A stretch of DNA of 64,000 bases from Caulobacter sp. 17J80-11 (GTDB taxonomy: Bacteria; Pseudomonadota; Alphaproteobacteria; Caulobacterales; Caulobacteraceae). The stretch is from NCBI RefSeq assembly GCF_014349105.1, contig NZ_JACSJI010000002.1, positions 1 through 64,000 on the forward strand, written 5' to 3'. Positions 53,465 through 61,009 of the stretch are shown one piece after another; positions within the stretch are counted from its first letter, which is position 1, and the number at the start of each line of letters is the position of its first letter. The position numbers and the translations under genes are program-made. The notes below the pieces were generated by a model, which was not told where the DNA came from, made no database searches, and saw only the letters and a program-made list of their open reading frames with translations.

Positions 53465-54196
53465 GTGAAAGCCCGCATTCCCACCCTGTCCGCCGACGAG
53501 ATCGCGCTCGTCCGCTCGCTGCCGATCTTCGAAGATCAGGCCGTCCTGGCGCTGAACAAGCCCGCCGGTCTGTCGAGCCAGGGCGGGCGCGGCCAGGTCA
53601 ACACGCTGGACGAGCTGCTGTGGGCCTTCGCCAAGTCCAGCGGTCGCCGGCCGGTGCTGATCCATCGCCTGGACCGCGACACCTCGGGCGTGATCCTGAC
53701 CGCCAAAACCAAGCCGGCCGCGAGCTTCCTCGGCAAGGCGCTGATGGCCCGCAGGTTCGACAAGACCTACGTGGCCATCGTCACGCCGGGCGCGCCGGAG
53801 CCCCGCAACGGCGAGATCACCACCGCCCTGCGCCGCGAAGAGATCGGGCGCGAGGCCTACATGCGTGCCTGCGCCGACGACCATCCCGACGCCGAGCCGT
53901 CGCGCACTCTCTACCGCACCCTGGCCGAAGGGCCGGCCGCGGCCCTGGTCGAGCTGCGGCCGATCACCGGGCGCATGCATCAGTTGCGCGTGCACCTGGC
54001 CTCGATCGGCCGGCCGATCGCCGGCGACGTCCGCTACGGCGGGGCGGTCGCGATCGAGGGCGCGCCGGCCCCGCGTCTGATGCTGCACGCCCGCAGCCTG
54101 AGCTTCCCGCACCCGGACGGGGGCAAGAAGACGGTCGAGGCGGCCCTGCCCGCGGACTTCGAGGCGCTGGCGCGCAAGGCGGGACTGCTCGCCTGA
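53465..54196 (+). CDS. RluA-family pseudouridine synthase
   Basis: 243 residues. Catalytic motif HRLDRDTSGVILTA with Asp70 as nucleophile; further motifs LNKPAGLSSQG, YVAIVTPG, ITGRMHQLRVHLASIGRPIAGD and MLHARSLSF. No S4 RNA-binding domain at the N-terminus, so it is the short RluA/RluC-catalytic type acting on rRNA or tRNA; the target site cannot be predicted. It starts with GTG at 53465. Confidence 0.93.
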   Translation: MKARIPTLSADEIALVRSLPIFEDQAVLALNKPAGLSSQGGRGQVNTLDELLWAFAKSSGRRPVLIHRLDRDTSGVILTAKTKPAASFLGKALMARRFDKTYVAIVTPGAPEPRNGEITTALRREEIGREAYMRACADDHPDAEPSRTLYRTLAEGPAAALVELRPITGRMHQLRVHLASIGRPIAGDVRYGGAVAIEGAPAPRLMLHARSLSFPHPDGGKKTVEAALPADFEALARKAGLLA

Positions 54197-54260
54197 CGGG
54201 AACGGCGTCGCGTTTCGACCATTTTCCCTCGTGACGTCCGTGTCTTAGAGGGCCCGGCTG

Positions 54261-54767
54261 ATGAACAGGCTGCTGATCTCCGTCGCCGCGGCGCTCGCCC
54301 TCGGCGCCTGCGCCACGCCGACGGTCTACCAACCGGCCAGCGGATCCAGCGGTGTCGGCTACACCGAGCAGCGTATCGAGGCCGACCGCTGGCAGGTCAG
54401 CTTCCATAGCGGCTCTGGAGCCAGCGCCGCCCAGGTGAACCAGTACGCCCTGCGGCGGGCGGCGGAACTGACTCTCGCGCAAGGCTACGACTGGTTCGTG
54501 GTGGTCAACCGGTACACGGAGGCCGCCGGCGGCTACAACGGCTACGGTTCGGGCGTGTCGGTCGGGGCGGGCGGCGGCAGCGGGGGCGGCTGGAACGGCG
54601 GCAGCTTCGGCGGAGTGGGCGTAGGCCTCAGCTTCCCGCTGGGCGGGGCTTCCGGACCGGCCCTGACCACCACGCTGGATATCCGCATGGGCCGGGGACC
54701 GCGCCCGCAGGCTCCGGACGCCTATGACGCGCGCGACGTGGCCTCGTCGGTCGGCGGCCCAGGCTGA
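54261..54767 (+). CDS. CC0125/CC1285-type lipoprotein
   Basis: 168 residues. Lipoprotein signal MNRLLISVAAALALGAC with lipidated Cys17. Then YQPASGSSGVGYTEQRIEAD RW.VSF, ALRRAAELTLAQGYDWFVVV and a Gly-rich segment (GAGGGSGGGWNGGSFGG). This matches the small lipoprotein family named after Caulobacter CC0125 and CC1285. The related gene in C. crescentus lies near the ribosomal genes, consistent with local synteny. Function unknown. Confidence 0.8.
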   Translation: MNRLLISVAAALALGACATPTVYQPASGSSGVGYTEQRIEADRWQVSFHSGSGASAAQVNQYALRRAAELTLAQGYDWFVVVNRYTEAAGGYNGYGSGVSVGAGGGSGGGWNGGSFGGVGVGLSFPLGGASGPALTTTLDIRMGRGPRPQAPDAYDARDVASSVGGPG

Positions 54768-54864
54768 CGCTGCGGCGCCTTGACGCGCCTTCCGATTTCT
54801 TCTCGAACGAGGGCTTCCCGGCGCGCGCCGTTTGCGGCCGGCCGATCGTGAAGGAAATCTGGAA

Positions 54865-55170
54865 ATGGCTGATCTGGCGCAAGTCACCGACCGCATCCGT
54901 CAGGCCGTGGGCGATAACTCGGGCCTCGGCAAGACCGTCAAGCTCGACTTCGGCGGCGAGGGCAAGATCTACATCGACGGCGCCAGCAGCCCGAACTCGG
55001 TGACCAACGAGGACAAGCCGGCCGACGCCGTGGTGCAGATCAGCTGGGACGACTTCCTGGCGCTGTCCCAGGGCCAGCTCGACCCGATGATGGCCTTCAT
55101 GCAGGGCAAGATGAAGATCCAGGGCGACATGATGCTGGCCCAGCGCCTGGCCCCGCTGCTGAAGAAGTAA
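54865..55170 (+). CDS. SCP2 sterol-binding domain protein
   Basis: 101 residues, one SCP2 domain (MADLAQVTDRIRQAVGDNSG; ADAVVQISWDDFLALSQGQL; MMAFMQGKMKIQGDMMLAQR). The fold has a hydrophobic tunnel for lipids or acyl-CoA. The ATG at 54865 follows AAGGAAATCTGG. Single gene ended by a strong terminator. Confidence 0.93.
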   Translation: MADLAQVTDRIRQAVGDNSGLGKTVKLDFGGEGKIYIDGASSPNSVTNEDKPADAVVQISWDDFLALSQGQLDPMMAFMQGKMKIQGDMMLAQRLAPLLKK

Positions 55171-55173
55171 GAA

Positions 55174-55208
55174 CAAAAAAGGCCCGGCGCGAGCGCCGGG
55201 CCTTCCTG
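55174..55208. terminator. Bidirectional terminator between SCP2 gene and YGQ-rich gene
   Basis: A 10-bp stem (55179-55188 with 55195-55204) flanked by AAAAAA on the left and TTCCTGTTT on the right, between convergent genes. Confidence 0.88.
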
Positions 55209-55226
55209 TTTCCGCCGCGTGGGCGA

Positions 55227-56408
55227 TCACATCTTCTTCTTGTCGGTCTCGCCGCCGCTGACGCCCTGGACCTTGGACGAGCTCTGGGTGGCCGAGGACG
55301 ACCCGCCGCCCAGCGTGCCCGACTGATCGGCGTCTGACGAGGCGCCGTAGGTCCCCGAGCTCATGCCGCCCTGGCTCGTCTGCCCGGTCTGGCCGTAGCT
55401 CGACGCGCCGCTCGAGCCGGTCTGGCTTTGGCCCTGGCTAAAGCTCTGTTGGCCTTGGCCCTGCGTCCGGCCCTGGCGTTGCTGACGCCAGGTGTCGAAG
55501 TCGCGGCTGAACTTGGCCCGGCGCTCCTCGCGCCAGCCGTGGTAGTCGCGATCCAGGTTCTGGATCTGCTCGTCGCGCCAGTGCAGGTAGTCCGGCTCGA
55601 ACTCGCCGTGCTGCGAGTGGAACTCCACGCCGCGGCCCGTGCGGCCGCTGGCCCAGATCTGCGAGCCCGGCGCGTAGGAGGAGTCCTCGCCGAAGGGGAG
55701 GGCGCCGCGGCCTCCGCCCAGTTCGTGGATCCTTTGTCCCCGGCCGTAGTCCGGCGCCGGTTGGGACCGGTGCCCGACCTGACCCTGGCCGTAGGTCCCG
55801 TGGGTCTGGCCGTAGCGCTGGCCGTAGCCCTCGCCGTAACCCTGTCCGTACTGGGACTGGCCGCCCTGGCCGTACCGGGATTGCTGCCCGTACTGCCCCT
55901 GCTCATAGGCGGCCTGTCCGTAGCCGCCCTGGACCGATTGCGACTGTCCGTAGCCGCCCTGGCCGTACTCGCGTTGACCGTATCTGCCCGACTCGTACTG
56001 GCCCTGCCCGTAGGTCTGGCCGTAGCCCTGCCCGTACTGGGCGGACTGGCCGTAGGGCTGGCCATACTGCGCCTGGCCGTATTGCGAGCCGTACTGGGAT
56101 TGCCCGTACTGGCCGTAGGAGCGGGGCTGGCCGTATTCGCCCTGCCCATAGTCCTGGCCGTACATGCCGCCCTGGGCGGAGGGCTGGTAGCGGCCGTACT
56201 CGCGCTCCTGGTGGCTGTAGGTCTGGCCGCCGCCGTAGCGCTGGCTGGAATAGTCCTGGCCGTAGGCCTGACCGCGGGTGTCTTCACGGCCCTGGTCGTC
56301 GCGCCACGAGGGGCTTTCGGCGCGCCAGCCGGCCCGCTCCTCGCGCTCGCGATCCCGCTCCCGTCCGAACTCGCCGCGCCAGCCGCCGTATTGGTCTCTG
56401 TCCTGCAT
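55227..56408 (-). CDS. Tyr/Gly/Gln-rich low-complexity (prion-like) stress protein
   Basis: 393 residues. Residues 1-45 are charged ([16 protein letters not shown]). Residues about 46-225 are a low-complexity tract built on YGQ (23 YGQ tripeptides by my count in the whole protein, e.g. [20 protein letters not shown]). At about 270-315 comes a charged Trp-repeat domain ([36 protein letters not shown]), the only part likely to be conserved. The rest is a Ser/Gln/Gly-rich tail ending DKKKM. There is no signal peptide. The YGQ tract is like that of eukaryotic prion-like proteins such as FUS. An EcfG-type promoter lies 40-65 bases upstream, so it is probably induced in general stress. Confidence 0.85.
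   Translation of the reverse strand: MQDRDQYGGWRGEFGRERDREREERAGWRAESPSWRDDQGREDTRGQAYGQDYSSQRYGGGQTYSHQEREYGRYQPSAQGGMYGQDYGQGEYGQPRSYGQYGQSQYGSQYGQAQYGQPYGQSAQYGQGYGQTYGQGQYESGRYGQREYGQGGYGQSQSVQGGYGQAAYEQGQYGQQSRYGQGGQSQYGQGYGEGYGQRYGQTHGTYGQGQVGHRSQPAPDYGRGQRIHELGGGRGALPFGEDSSYAPGSQIWASGRTGRGVEFHSQHGEFEPDYLHWRDEQIQNLDRDYHGWREERRAKFSRDFDTWRQQRQGRTQGQGQQSFSQGQSQTGSSGASSYGQTGQTSQGGMSSGTYGASSDADQSGTLGGGSSSATQSSSKVQGVSGGETDKKKM
55740..56260 (-). repeat. YGQ-codon low-complexity tract
   Basis: Imperfect short tandem repeats of TAC-GGC/GGG-CAG-type codons encode the (Y)(G)(Q/S/A) tract. It is not a CRISPR array: units vary in length and stay in frame. Confidence 0.8.
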
Positions 56409-56447
56409 GGTCCTGCTTTCCTCAGTTGGGAGGGGAAGTCAGGGACC

Positions 56448-56473
56448 AACGCCTGCTAAGCGCGGGAAGTTCC
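56448..56473 (-). promoter_or_regulatory. EcfG-type promoter of the YGQ-rich protein
   Basis: On the minus strand GGAAC (56473-56469), 17 bases, CGTT (56451-56448), matching the EcfG consensus GGAAC-N16/17-CGTT. The -10 is 40 bases from the start codon. Confidence 0.75.
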
Positions 56474-56494
56474 TTAGGTAGTTTCCGGAAAAGC

Positions 56495-56887
56495 TTAGCG
56501 AAAATCGCCGCTTAGCCGGTCGTCGTCGGACGGGTGTTCGCGGCCCTTCCGTTCATGGGCCTGGTAGTGGCTGTGCACGGCGTCGCGCCAGCCGGTGTCG
56601 TCGTCGTCGAACTGGTGCCGGCCCAGGGTCGGCGCGCCCTGCAGGGTCTCGCGGTCGACCGGAACGACATAGCCGCGTCGCTCGAGGTCGTAGCTGAGCA
56701 GCGACCAGGGCAGGGGGTGATAACGCTCGCCCATCTTGAGGAAGCCGCCGAAGGCCATCACCGCGTACGCGACGCGTCCGCTGAGCTTGTCCAGCATCAG
56801 GTCCTCGACATGGCCCAGCTTGTCGCCCTCGGCGTTGTAGACGGCCGTTCCCTTGACGCGGCTGGCGGCGATCAGCGGATTGGACAT
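56495..56887 (-). CDS. PRC-barrel domain protein
   Basis: 130 residues. PRC-barrel beta domain at about 5-85 (IAASRVKGTAVYNAEGDKLG HVEDLMLDK; GRVAYAVMAFGGFLKMGERY; LPWSLLSYDLERRGYVVPVD). The hydrophilic tail (DDDDTGWRDAVHSHYQAHER) looks disordered. Such proteins are often in stress regulons of alphaproteobacteria and soil bacteria. The start at 56887 is preferred to the longer frame, which would run into the promoter. A perfect EcfG promoter is 28 bases upstream. Confidence 0.88.
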   Translation of the reverse strand: MSNPLIAASRVKGTAVYNAEGDKLGHVEDLMLDKLSGRVAYAVMAFGGFLKMGERYHPLPWSLLSYDLERRGYVVPVDRETLQGAPTLGRHQFDDDDTGWRDAVHSHYQAHERKGREHPSDDDRLSGDFR

Positions 56888-56913
56888 GGAGGCGCTCCGA
56901 CAGTGGTGGCGGC

Positions 56914-56940
56914 GGAACGTCAGCCGGACAGGGCGGTTCC
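56914..56940. promoter_or_regulatory. EcfG-type promoter of the PRC gene, near-palindromic
   Basis: Minus strand: GGAAC (56940-56936), 16 bases, CGTT (56919-56916). Because the site is flanked by GGAAC on one strand and GTTCC on the other, the plus strand also reads GGAAC (56914-56918), 16 bases, GGTT (56935-56938), facing nepR. Confidence 0.75.
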
Positions 56941-57084
56941 TTTGACCTTGACTGTAGCCACGTCGCAACAGATCATGCGCGGGTAGGTGCGTCCCTTTGC
57001 GCCAGCAGGCGAGGGTTGTTCGCCCGGCTGGCTCGCATAATCTCGATATCGTTCATTCAGCGTCGTGAGCGTGGGAGAGTGGAA

Positions 57085-57297
57085 GTGGCGGGTCAATCGA
57101 CGGGAAAGACCAAGTCTGCCCAGAGCGAAGCCCCGGAGAACGGGGCGCTCGACGCCTCGGCGCCCCTCGGCGATCAGCTGAAGGCGATGTTCGACACGGT
57201 GGCGACCAGCCCGATGCCGGAGCACCTGGCTCAGCTCGTCGACGAGCTCGAGGAAAAGTACCGGGCCGGCGAACTTCGGCCCGATCCGAAGAACTGA
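57085..57297 (+). CDS. nepR: Anti-sigma factor NepR
   Basis: 70 residues from GTG 57085 (GGGAGAG at 57073-57079 is the ribosome-binding site; an alternative GTG is two codons earlier). The two-helix NepR core is LGDQLKAMFDTVATSPMPEH then LAQLVDELEEKY, to be compared with the family pattern LR..YD.V..EP.P..F..LL..L. NepR holds EcfG inactive and is itself captured by phosphorylated PhyR. In most alphaproteobacteria nepR is followed by ecfG on the same strand. Here the two genes face each other, and the stop codons are adjacent (57295-57297 and 57298-57300). It may be driven by the plus-strand reading of the near-palindromic EcfG promoter. Confidence 0.85.
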   Translation: MAGQSTGKTKSAQSEAPENGALDASAPLGDQLKAMFDTVATSPMPEHLAQLVDELEEKYRAGELRPDPKN

Positions 57298-57900
57298 TCA
57301 GTCCTCGGCGACGGCCGCGACCAGGTCTTCCGACGCGAAGGTGTCGGTCGCGTTGTCGGCGTCCATGATCTTCAGCAACCGCGCCCGCGCGCGGTTGACC
57401 CGGCTCTTTATCGTGCCGAGCGCGCAGCCGCAGATCTCAGCCGCCTCCTCGTAGGTGAGGCCGGCTGCGCCGACCAGGATCAGCGCCTCGCGATGCTCGT
57501 CCGGCAGCTGGCCAAGTGCGGTCTGCAGCGAGCGCATGGCCACGCTCCAGTCCTGGGTCGGCGGGGTGAACAGGGTGGCCGCGTGCTTGCCGCTCTCGTC
57601 GCTGACCTCGCGCCGGCGGCGCACCACGGCGGTGTAGTAGGTGTTGCGCAGGATGGTGAAGAGCCAGGCGCGCAGGTTGGTGCCGGGCTCGAACTTGGAC
57701 CGGTGGGTCCAGGCCTTGATCAGGGTGTCCTGCACCAGGTCGTCGGCGTCGGCGCTGTTGTGGCTCAGCGACCAAGCGAAGGCCCGCAGCGCCGGTATAA
57801 GCGCCACCACATCTTCACGCCAACTCGAGCTTTCAAGTTCGTCCGCGTCCAGCACCGGCGCGGCCGGACCCAGCTGATCGTCTTCGCGTAGTGAAGTCAT
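57298..57900 (-). CDS. ecfG: General stress sigma factor EcfG (SigT)
   Basis: 200 residues, ECF sigma factor with region 2 (DADDLVQDTLIKAWTHRSKF; LRAWLFTILRNTYYT) and region 4 (QLPDEHREALILVGAAGLTY EEAAEICGCALGTIKSRVNR ARARL). The NTYYT..RRRREV segment between them is characteristic of EcfG rather than other ECF groups. It would recognise GGAAC-N16/17-CGTT, found ahead of six genes here. No such promoter is found directly upstream of ecfG itself. It is convergent with nepR with no intervening base, so there is no room for a terminator and transcripts will overlap. Confidence 0.93.
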   Translation of the reverse strand: MTSLREDDQLGPAAPVLDADELESSSWREDVVALIPALRAFAWSLSHNSADADDLVQDTLIKAWTHRSKFEPGTNLRAWLFTILRNTYYTAVVRRRREVSDESGKHAATLFTPPTQDWSVAMRSLQTALGQLPDEHREALILVGAAGLTYEEAAEICGCALGTIKSRVNRARARLLKIMDADNATDTFASEDLVAAVAED

Positions 57901-58051
57901 GTCCGCAGCCCCGTCACGACGAATAAACTACTCGTCCTTGGGCGCGACAGACGGCTGACGCCGTCCGAACACCGCGCCCACATGGCTTCCGTGCAAGCCA
58001 TAGTTTTACACCGTGCCGGGGAACTCAACCCCTGAATTTCGCGCCTCGGGG

Positions 58052-58076
58052 GGAACCGAAGCGGAGGACCGACGTT
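58052..58076 (+). promoter_or_regulatory. EcfG-type promoter of the egtB-egtD fusion gene
   Basis: GGAAC (58052-58056), 16 bases, CGTT (58073-58076): a perfect match. The start codon is 52 bases downstream. Confidence 0.8.
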
Positions 58077-58127
58077 CGCGGGTCTCCGGGGGCAGGTGGC
58101 GGCCGCCGGCTTTCGGGAGACGCGCGC

Positions 58128-60380
58128 ATGAGGCTTTCGGCCGACCCCCAGACGTCGGAGCCGACCCGCTCCGAACCCGGCGCGCCGCACGTCGTGCGAG
58201 AAGCCGAACGGGGCCTTGTGGAATCGGCGGTGGCGCGGTTCCGGCGGGTGCGCGCGCGCACCGTCGCCCTGGCCGAGCCGCTGTCGCCGGAGGACATGGT
58301 CGTCCAGTCGATGGCCGACGCCAGTCCGGTGAAGTGGCATCTGGCACACACCTCCTGGTTTTTCGAAGAGATGCTCCTGGCGCGCCGGCCGGGGCACGTC
58401 TGGGCCGACCCGACCTTCCGCTATCTGTTCAACTCATATTACGAGGCGGTCGGGCCGCGGCAGCCGCGGCCGCTGCGCGGCCTGATCACCCGCCCGGGCG
58501 TGGCCGAGGTGATGGCCTACCGGCGGCGGATCGACGAGGCGATGGTCGAGTGGCTGACCGCCGGCGGCCTGGACGACGCCGAAGCGGCCTACCTGTTCGA
58601 GCTGGGCCTGAACCACGAGCAGCAGCATCAGGAGCTGATCCTGACCGACGTGCTGCACCTGTTCGCGCAGTCGCCGCTGAGCCCGGCCTATCAGACCGCC
58701 GCGCCGTCCGTCTCGGCGGCGCCCGGGCCGGCGCGCTGGGCCGAGTTCGACGGCGGCCAGGTGGAGATCGGCTGGGCTGGGGAGGGGTTCGCCTTCGACA
58801 ACGAAGGCCCCCGTCACGCGACGCTTTTGGCGCCCTTCCGGCTGGCGGACCGGCCGGTGACCAACGCCGAATGGATGTCGTTCATGGCCGACGGCGGCTA
58901 CCGGCGCCCCGAGCTGTGGCTGTCCGACGGCTGGGCGACGGTGCAGGCCGAGGGCTGGGTCGCGCCGGGCTACTGGCGCGAGACGGCGGAGGGCTGGCGG
59001 CAGATGACGCTGGCGGGCCTGCGCCCGCTGGATCCGGACGCCCCGGTGGTGCACGTCAGCTTCTACGAGGCCGACGCCTATGCGCGCTGGATCGGCGCGC
59101 GCCTGCCGACCGAGGCTGAGTGGGAGCACGCGGCCGCGGGCGTTCCCGTGCGCGGCAACCTGGCGGGCGCGGCCGACGTGTCCGCCGGCCCGTTGCGCCA
59201 GCAGTTCGGCGACGTATGGGAGTGGACCGCCAGCCCCTACGTTCCCTATCCGGGCTTCCATCCCCGGCCGGGCGCGGTGGCGGAGTATAACGGCAAGTTC
59301 ATGGCCAACCAGCTGGTCCTGCGCGGGGGATCGTTCGCGACCCCGGCCGACCACGTGCGCGCCAGCTACCGCAACTTCTTCTATCCGCAGCAGCGCTGGC
59401 AGTTCACCGGCCTGCGGCTGGCGCAGGACGCACGCGCGCGAGCGCGCCGCCCAGCGGCCGAGCCCGGCAGCTTCGAGGCCGAGCTGATCGAGGGCTTGTC
59501 GAAAACCCCCAAGGCGATGTCGCCCAAGTGGTTTTACGACGAGGAGGGCTCGCTCCTGTTCGAGGCCGTCACCGCCGTGCCCGAGTACTACCCGACGCGG
59601 ACCGAAACGGCCCTGCTGAAGGCGGCCGCCGCGGAGATCGCGACCGGCTTCCCGCCGGGCGCGGTATTGGTCGAGCTCGGCTCGGGGGCGAGCGTGAAGA
59701 CGCGGCTGCTGCTGGACGCCGCGCCGAGCCTGTTCGCCTATGTGCCGGTCGACATCAGCGCCGAGCACCTGGAAGCGACGGCGGCGGCGCTCAGGGCCGA
59801 CTATCCGGCGCTCAGGATCGAGCCGCTGGCCGGCGACTTCACCGGGCCGCTCAGCCTGCCTGAGGTCGCCGACGGCCGGCCGCGGGTGGGCTTCTTCCCC
59901 GGCTCGACCATCGGCAACTTCACCCCGCCGCAGGCGCGCGCCCTGCTGCGCTCGATCCGCGCCCTGCTGGGGCCCGGATCGGGGCTGGTGATCGGGGTGG
60001 ATCTGGTCAAGGACGAGGCGGTGCTGGTCGCCGCCTATGACGACGCGCAGGGCGTGACCGCCGCCTTCAATCTCAACCTGCTGGCCCGCGCCAACCGCGA
60101 GCTCGGGGCCGACTTCGACCTCGAGGGGTTCGAGCACGAGGCGGTGTGGAACGCCGACGAAAGCCGCGTGGAGATGCACCTGCGCAGCCGTCGCGACCAA
60201 GCGGTGCGGGTCGGCGGCCGGCGGCTGAGCTTCCGTGCCGGCGAGACCGTGCACACGGAGAACTCATACAAATATACGGTCGAGGGGTTCAGCGCGCTCG
60301 CGGCGTCGGCCGGATGGCGGACGGAGCGGGCGTGGACGTCTGAGGATCCCGCGTTCGCGGTGTTGCGCCTGGCCTGTTGA
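58128..60380 (+). CDS. Fused ergothioneine enzyme: EgtB sulfoxide synthase + EgtD histidine methyltransferase
   Basis: 750 residues in one uninterrupted frame. N-terminal EgtB: DinB-like iron-binding domain (WHLAHTSWFFE with His71/His74; LNHEQQHQELILTDV with His163 and His167, together giving the 3-His site), then the formylglycine-enzyme-like domain (RPVTNAEWMSFMADGGY; RLPTEAEWEHAAAG; GDVWEWTASPY; LRGGSFATP; GLRLAQD ending near 434). After a linker of about 12 residues, EgtD from about 447 to 750: SPKWFYDEEGSLLFEAVT, EYYPTRTE, VELGSGASVKTRLLL, VPVDIS, GFFPGSTIGNF, GVDLVKDEAVL. EgtD makes hercynine (trimethylhistidine) and EgtB adds sulfur from a thiol. Together they give most of the pathway; a C-S lyase is not seen. 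Fungal Egt1 has the two parts in the reverse order. Confidence 0.93.
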   Translation: MRLSADPQTSEPTRSEPGAPHVVREAERGLVESAVARFRRVRARTVALAEPLSPEDMVVQSMADASPVKWHLAHTSWFFEEMLLARRPGHVWADPTFRYLFNSYYEAVGPRQPRPLRGLITRPGVAEVMAYRRRIDEAMVEWLTAGGLDDAEAAYLFELGLNHEQQHQELILTDVLHLFAQSPLSPAYQTAAPSVSAAPGPARWAEFDGGQVEIGWAGEGFAFDNEGPRHATLLAPFRLADRPVTNAEWMSFMADGGYRRPELWLSDGWATVQAEGWVAPGYWRETAEGWRQMTLAGLRPLDPDAPVVHVSFYEADAYARWIGARLPTEAEWEHAAAGVPVRGNLAGAADVSAGPLRQQFGDVWEWTASPYVPYPGFHPRPGAVAEYNGKFMANQLVLRGGSFATPADHVRASYRNFFYPQQRWQFTGLRLAQDARARARRPAAEPGSFEAELIEGLSKTPKAMSPKWFYDEEGSLLFEAVTAVPEYYPTRTETALLKAAAAEIATGFPPGAVLVELGSGASVKTRLLLDAAPSLFAYVPVDISAEHLEATAAALRADYPALRIEPLAGDFTGPLSLPEVADGRPRVGFFPGSTIGNFTPPQARALLRSIRALLGPGSGLVIGVDLVKDEAVLVAAYDDAQGVTAAFNLNLLARANRELGADFDLEGFEHEAVWNADESRVEMHLRSRRDQAVRVGGRRLSFRAGETVHTENSYKYTVEGFSALAASAGWRTERAWTSEDPAFAVLRLAC

Positions 60381-60446
60381 CGACGCGGCCGGGCGTAAAG
60401 CTGAGGAGGAAGAGCGCGGCGGCGCCTTCCTCTCGTTTGTCAGCTG

Positions 60447-60686
60447 TCAGCTGCGCGATTCCGCGCCTTCCGAGCGGCCGGAGCCGCGCTTGCGGCCGCC
60501 GTGGGACGCTTCTCCGCCCTTGCGCCCGGCCTCGGCGGCCAGGGTGCGGTCCTGGGAGAAGCTGCGCTTTTCGCTGGGCACGCTGGCCCCGCCCTTGCGG
60601 GCGATCTCGCGTTGCCGCTCGGGATCCATCGAAGCGAAGCCCCGTTTGGAAGTTCCGCTGCGCTCGTTGCCTTGGCCTTGGGGCAT
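60447..60686 (-). CDS. KGG-motif stress protein
   Basis: 79 residues, very hydrophilic (MPQGQGNERSGTSKRGFASM DPERQREIARKGGASV; AAEAGRKGGEASHGGRKRGS). Two copies of the ..A.KGG.A / AGRKGGEA motif define the KGG/Con-10/GsiB-like family of stress-induced, probably disordered protectants. The start at 60686 has AAGGAG upstream. An EcfG-like promoter is 58 bases away. The larger frames on both strands over this region are shadows. Confidence 0.85.
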   Translation of the reverse strand: MPQGQGNERSGTSKRGFASMDPERQREIARKGGASVPSEKRSFSQDRTLAAEAGRKGGEASHGGRKRGSGRSEGAESRS

Positions 60687-60743
60687 TACAGGCTCCTTCA
60701 GTTCCCCATGGTCGTGGGTTGGTGTCCGTCCGGGCGGACCGTG

Positions 60744-60769
60744 AACCGACAGGCTTCCGGGACTGTTCC
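60744..60769 (-). promoter_or_regulatory. EcfG-type promoter of the KGG gene
   Basis: On the minus strand GGAAC (60769-60765), 17 bases, GGTT (60747-60744); one base off CGTT in the -10. Confidence 0.6.
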
Positions 60770-60954
60770 GGTGAGGGCGCGGGGATTTTCCGAGCGGCCT
60801 TTTGCCCTTGCGCCCGGGTTCGGGATGCGGGGGCCGCACGCAACGCGTCTGATCCGGGGCCTCGCGCGTCGTTCGGCAGGCCGCCGGCGACGCTGGAAAG
60901 CCCCAGCGAATTCAACGGCAACCGCCAACGGCACAGCTTTGTTCCTCGGCCACG
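60770..60954. other. Intergenic region between divergent KGG and phyR promoters
   Basis: The 323-base gap 60687-61009 holds the two divergent EcfG-type promoters and nothing else that I can identify. Frames open in it have no features. Confidence 0.6.
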
Positions 60955-60979
60955 GGAACCGACCGCGCGCAAGGCTGTT
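60955..60979 (+). promoter_or_regulatory. EcfG-type promoter of phyR
   Basis: GGAAC (60955-60959), 16 bases, TGTT (60976-60979), 31 bases before the phyR start. One base differs from the consensus -10; a positive-feedback promoter is expected for phyR. Confidence 0.65.
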
Positions 60980-61009
60980 CATTTACCGTCGCGCTCGAGG
61001 ACCCGCCCC

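Noticed and set aside
55740-56260. Repeats in the YGQ gene as a CRISPR array
   Set aside because: Units are short, variable and in frame with protein repeats, with no constant spacer length and no cas genes.
58128-60380. Possible frameshift artefact behind the egtB-egtD fusion
   Set aside because: The frame runs without stop or shift through the junction and both parts are full length; codon pattern does not change. Kept as a real fusion, with a check suggested.
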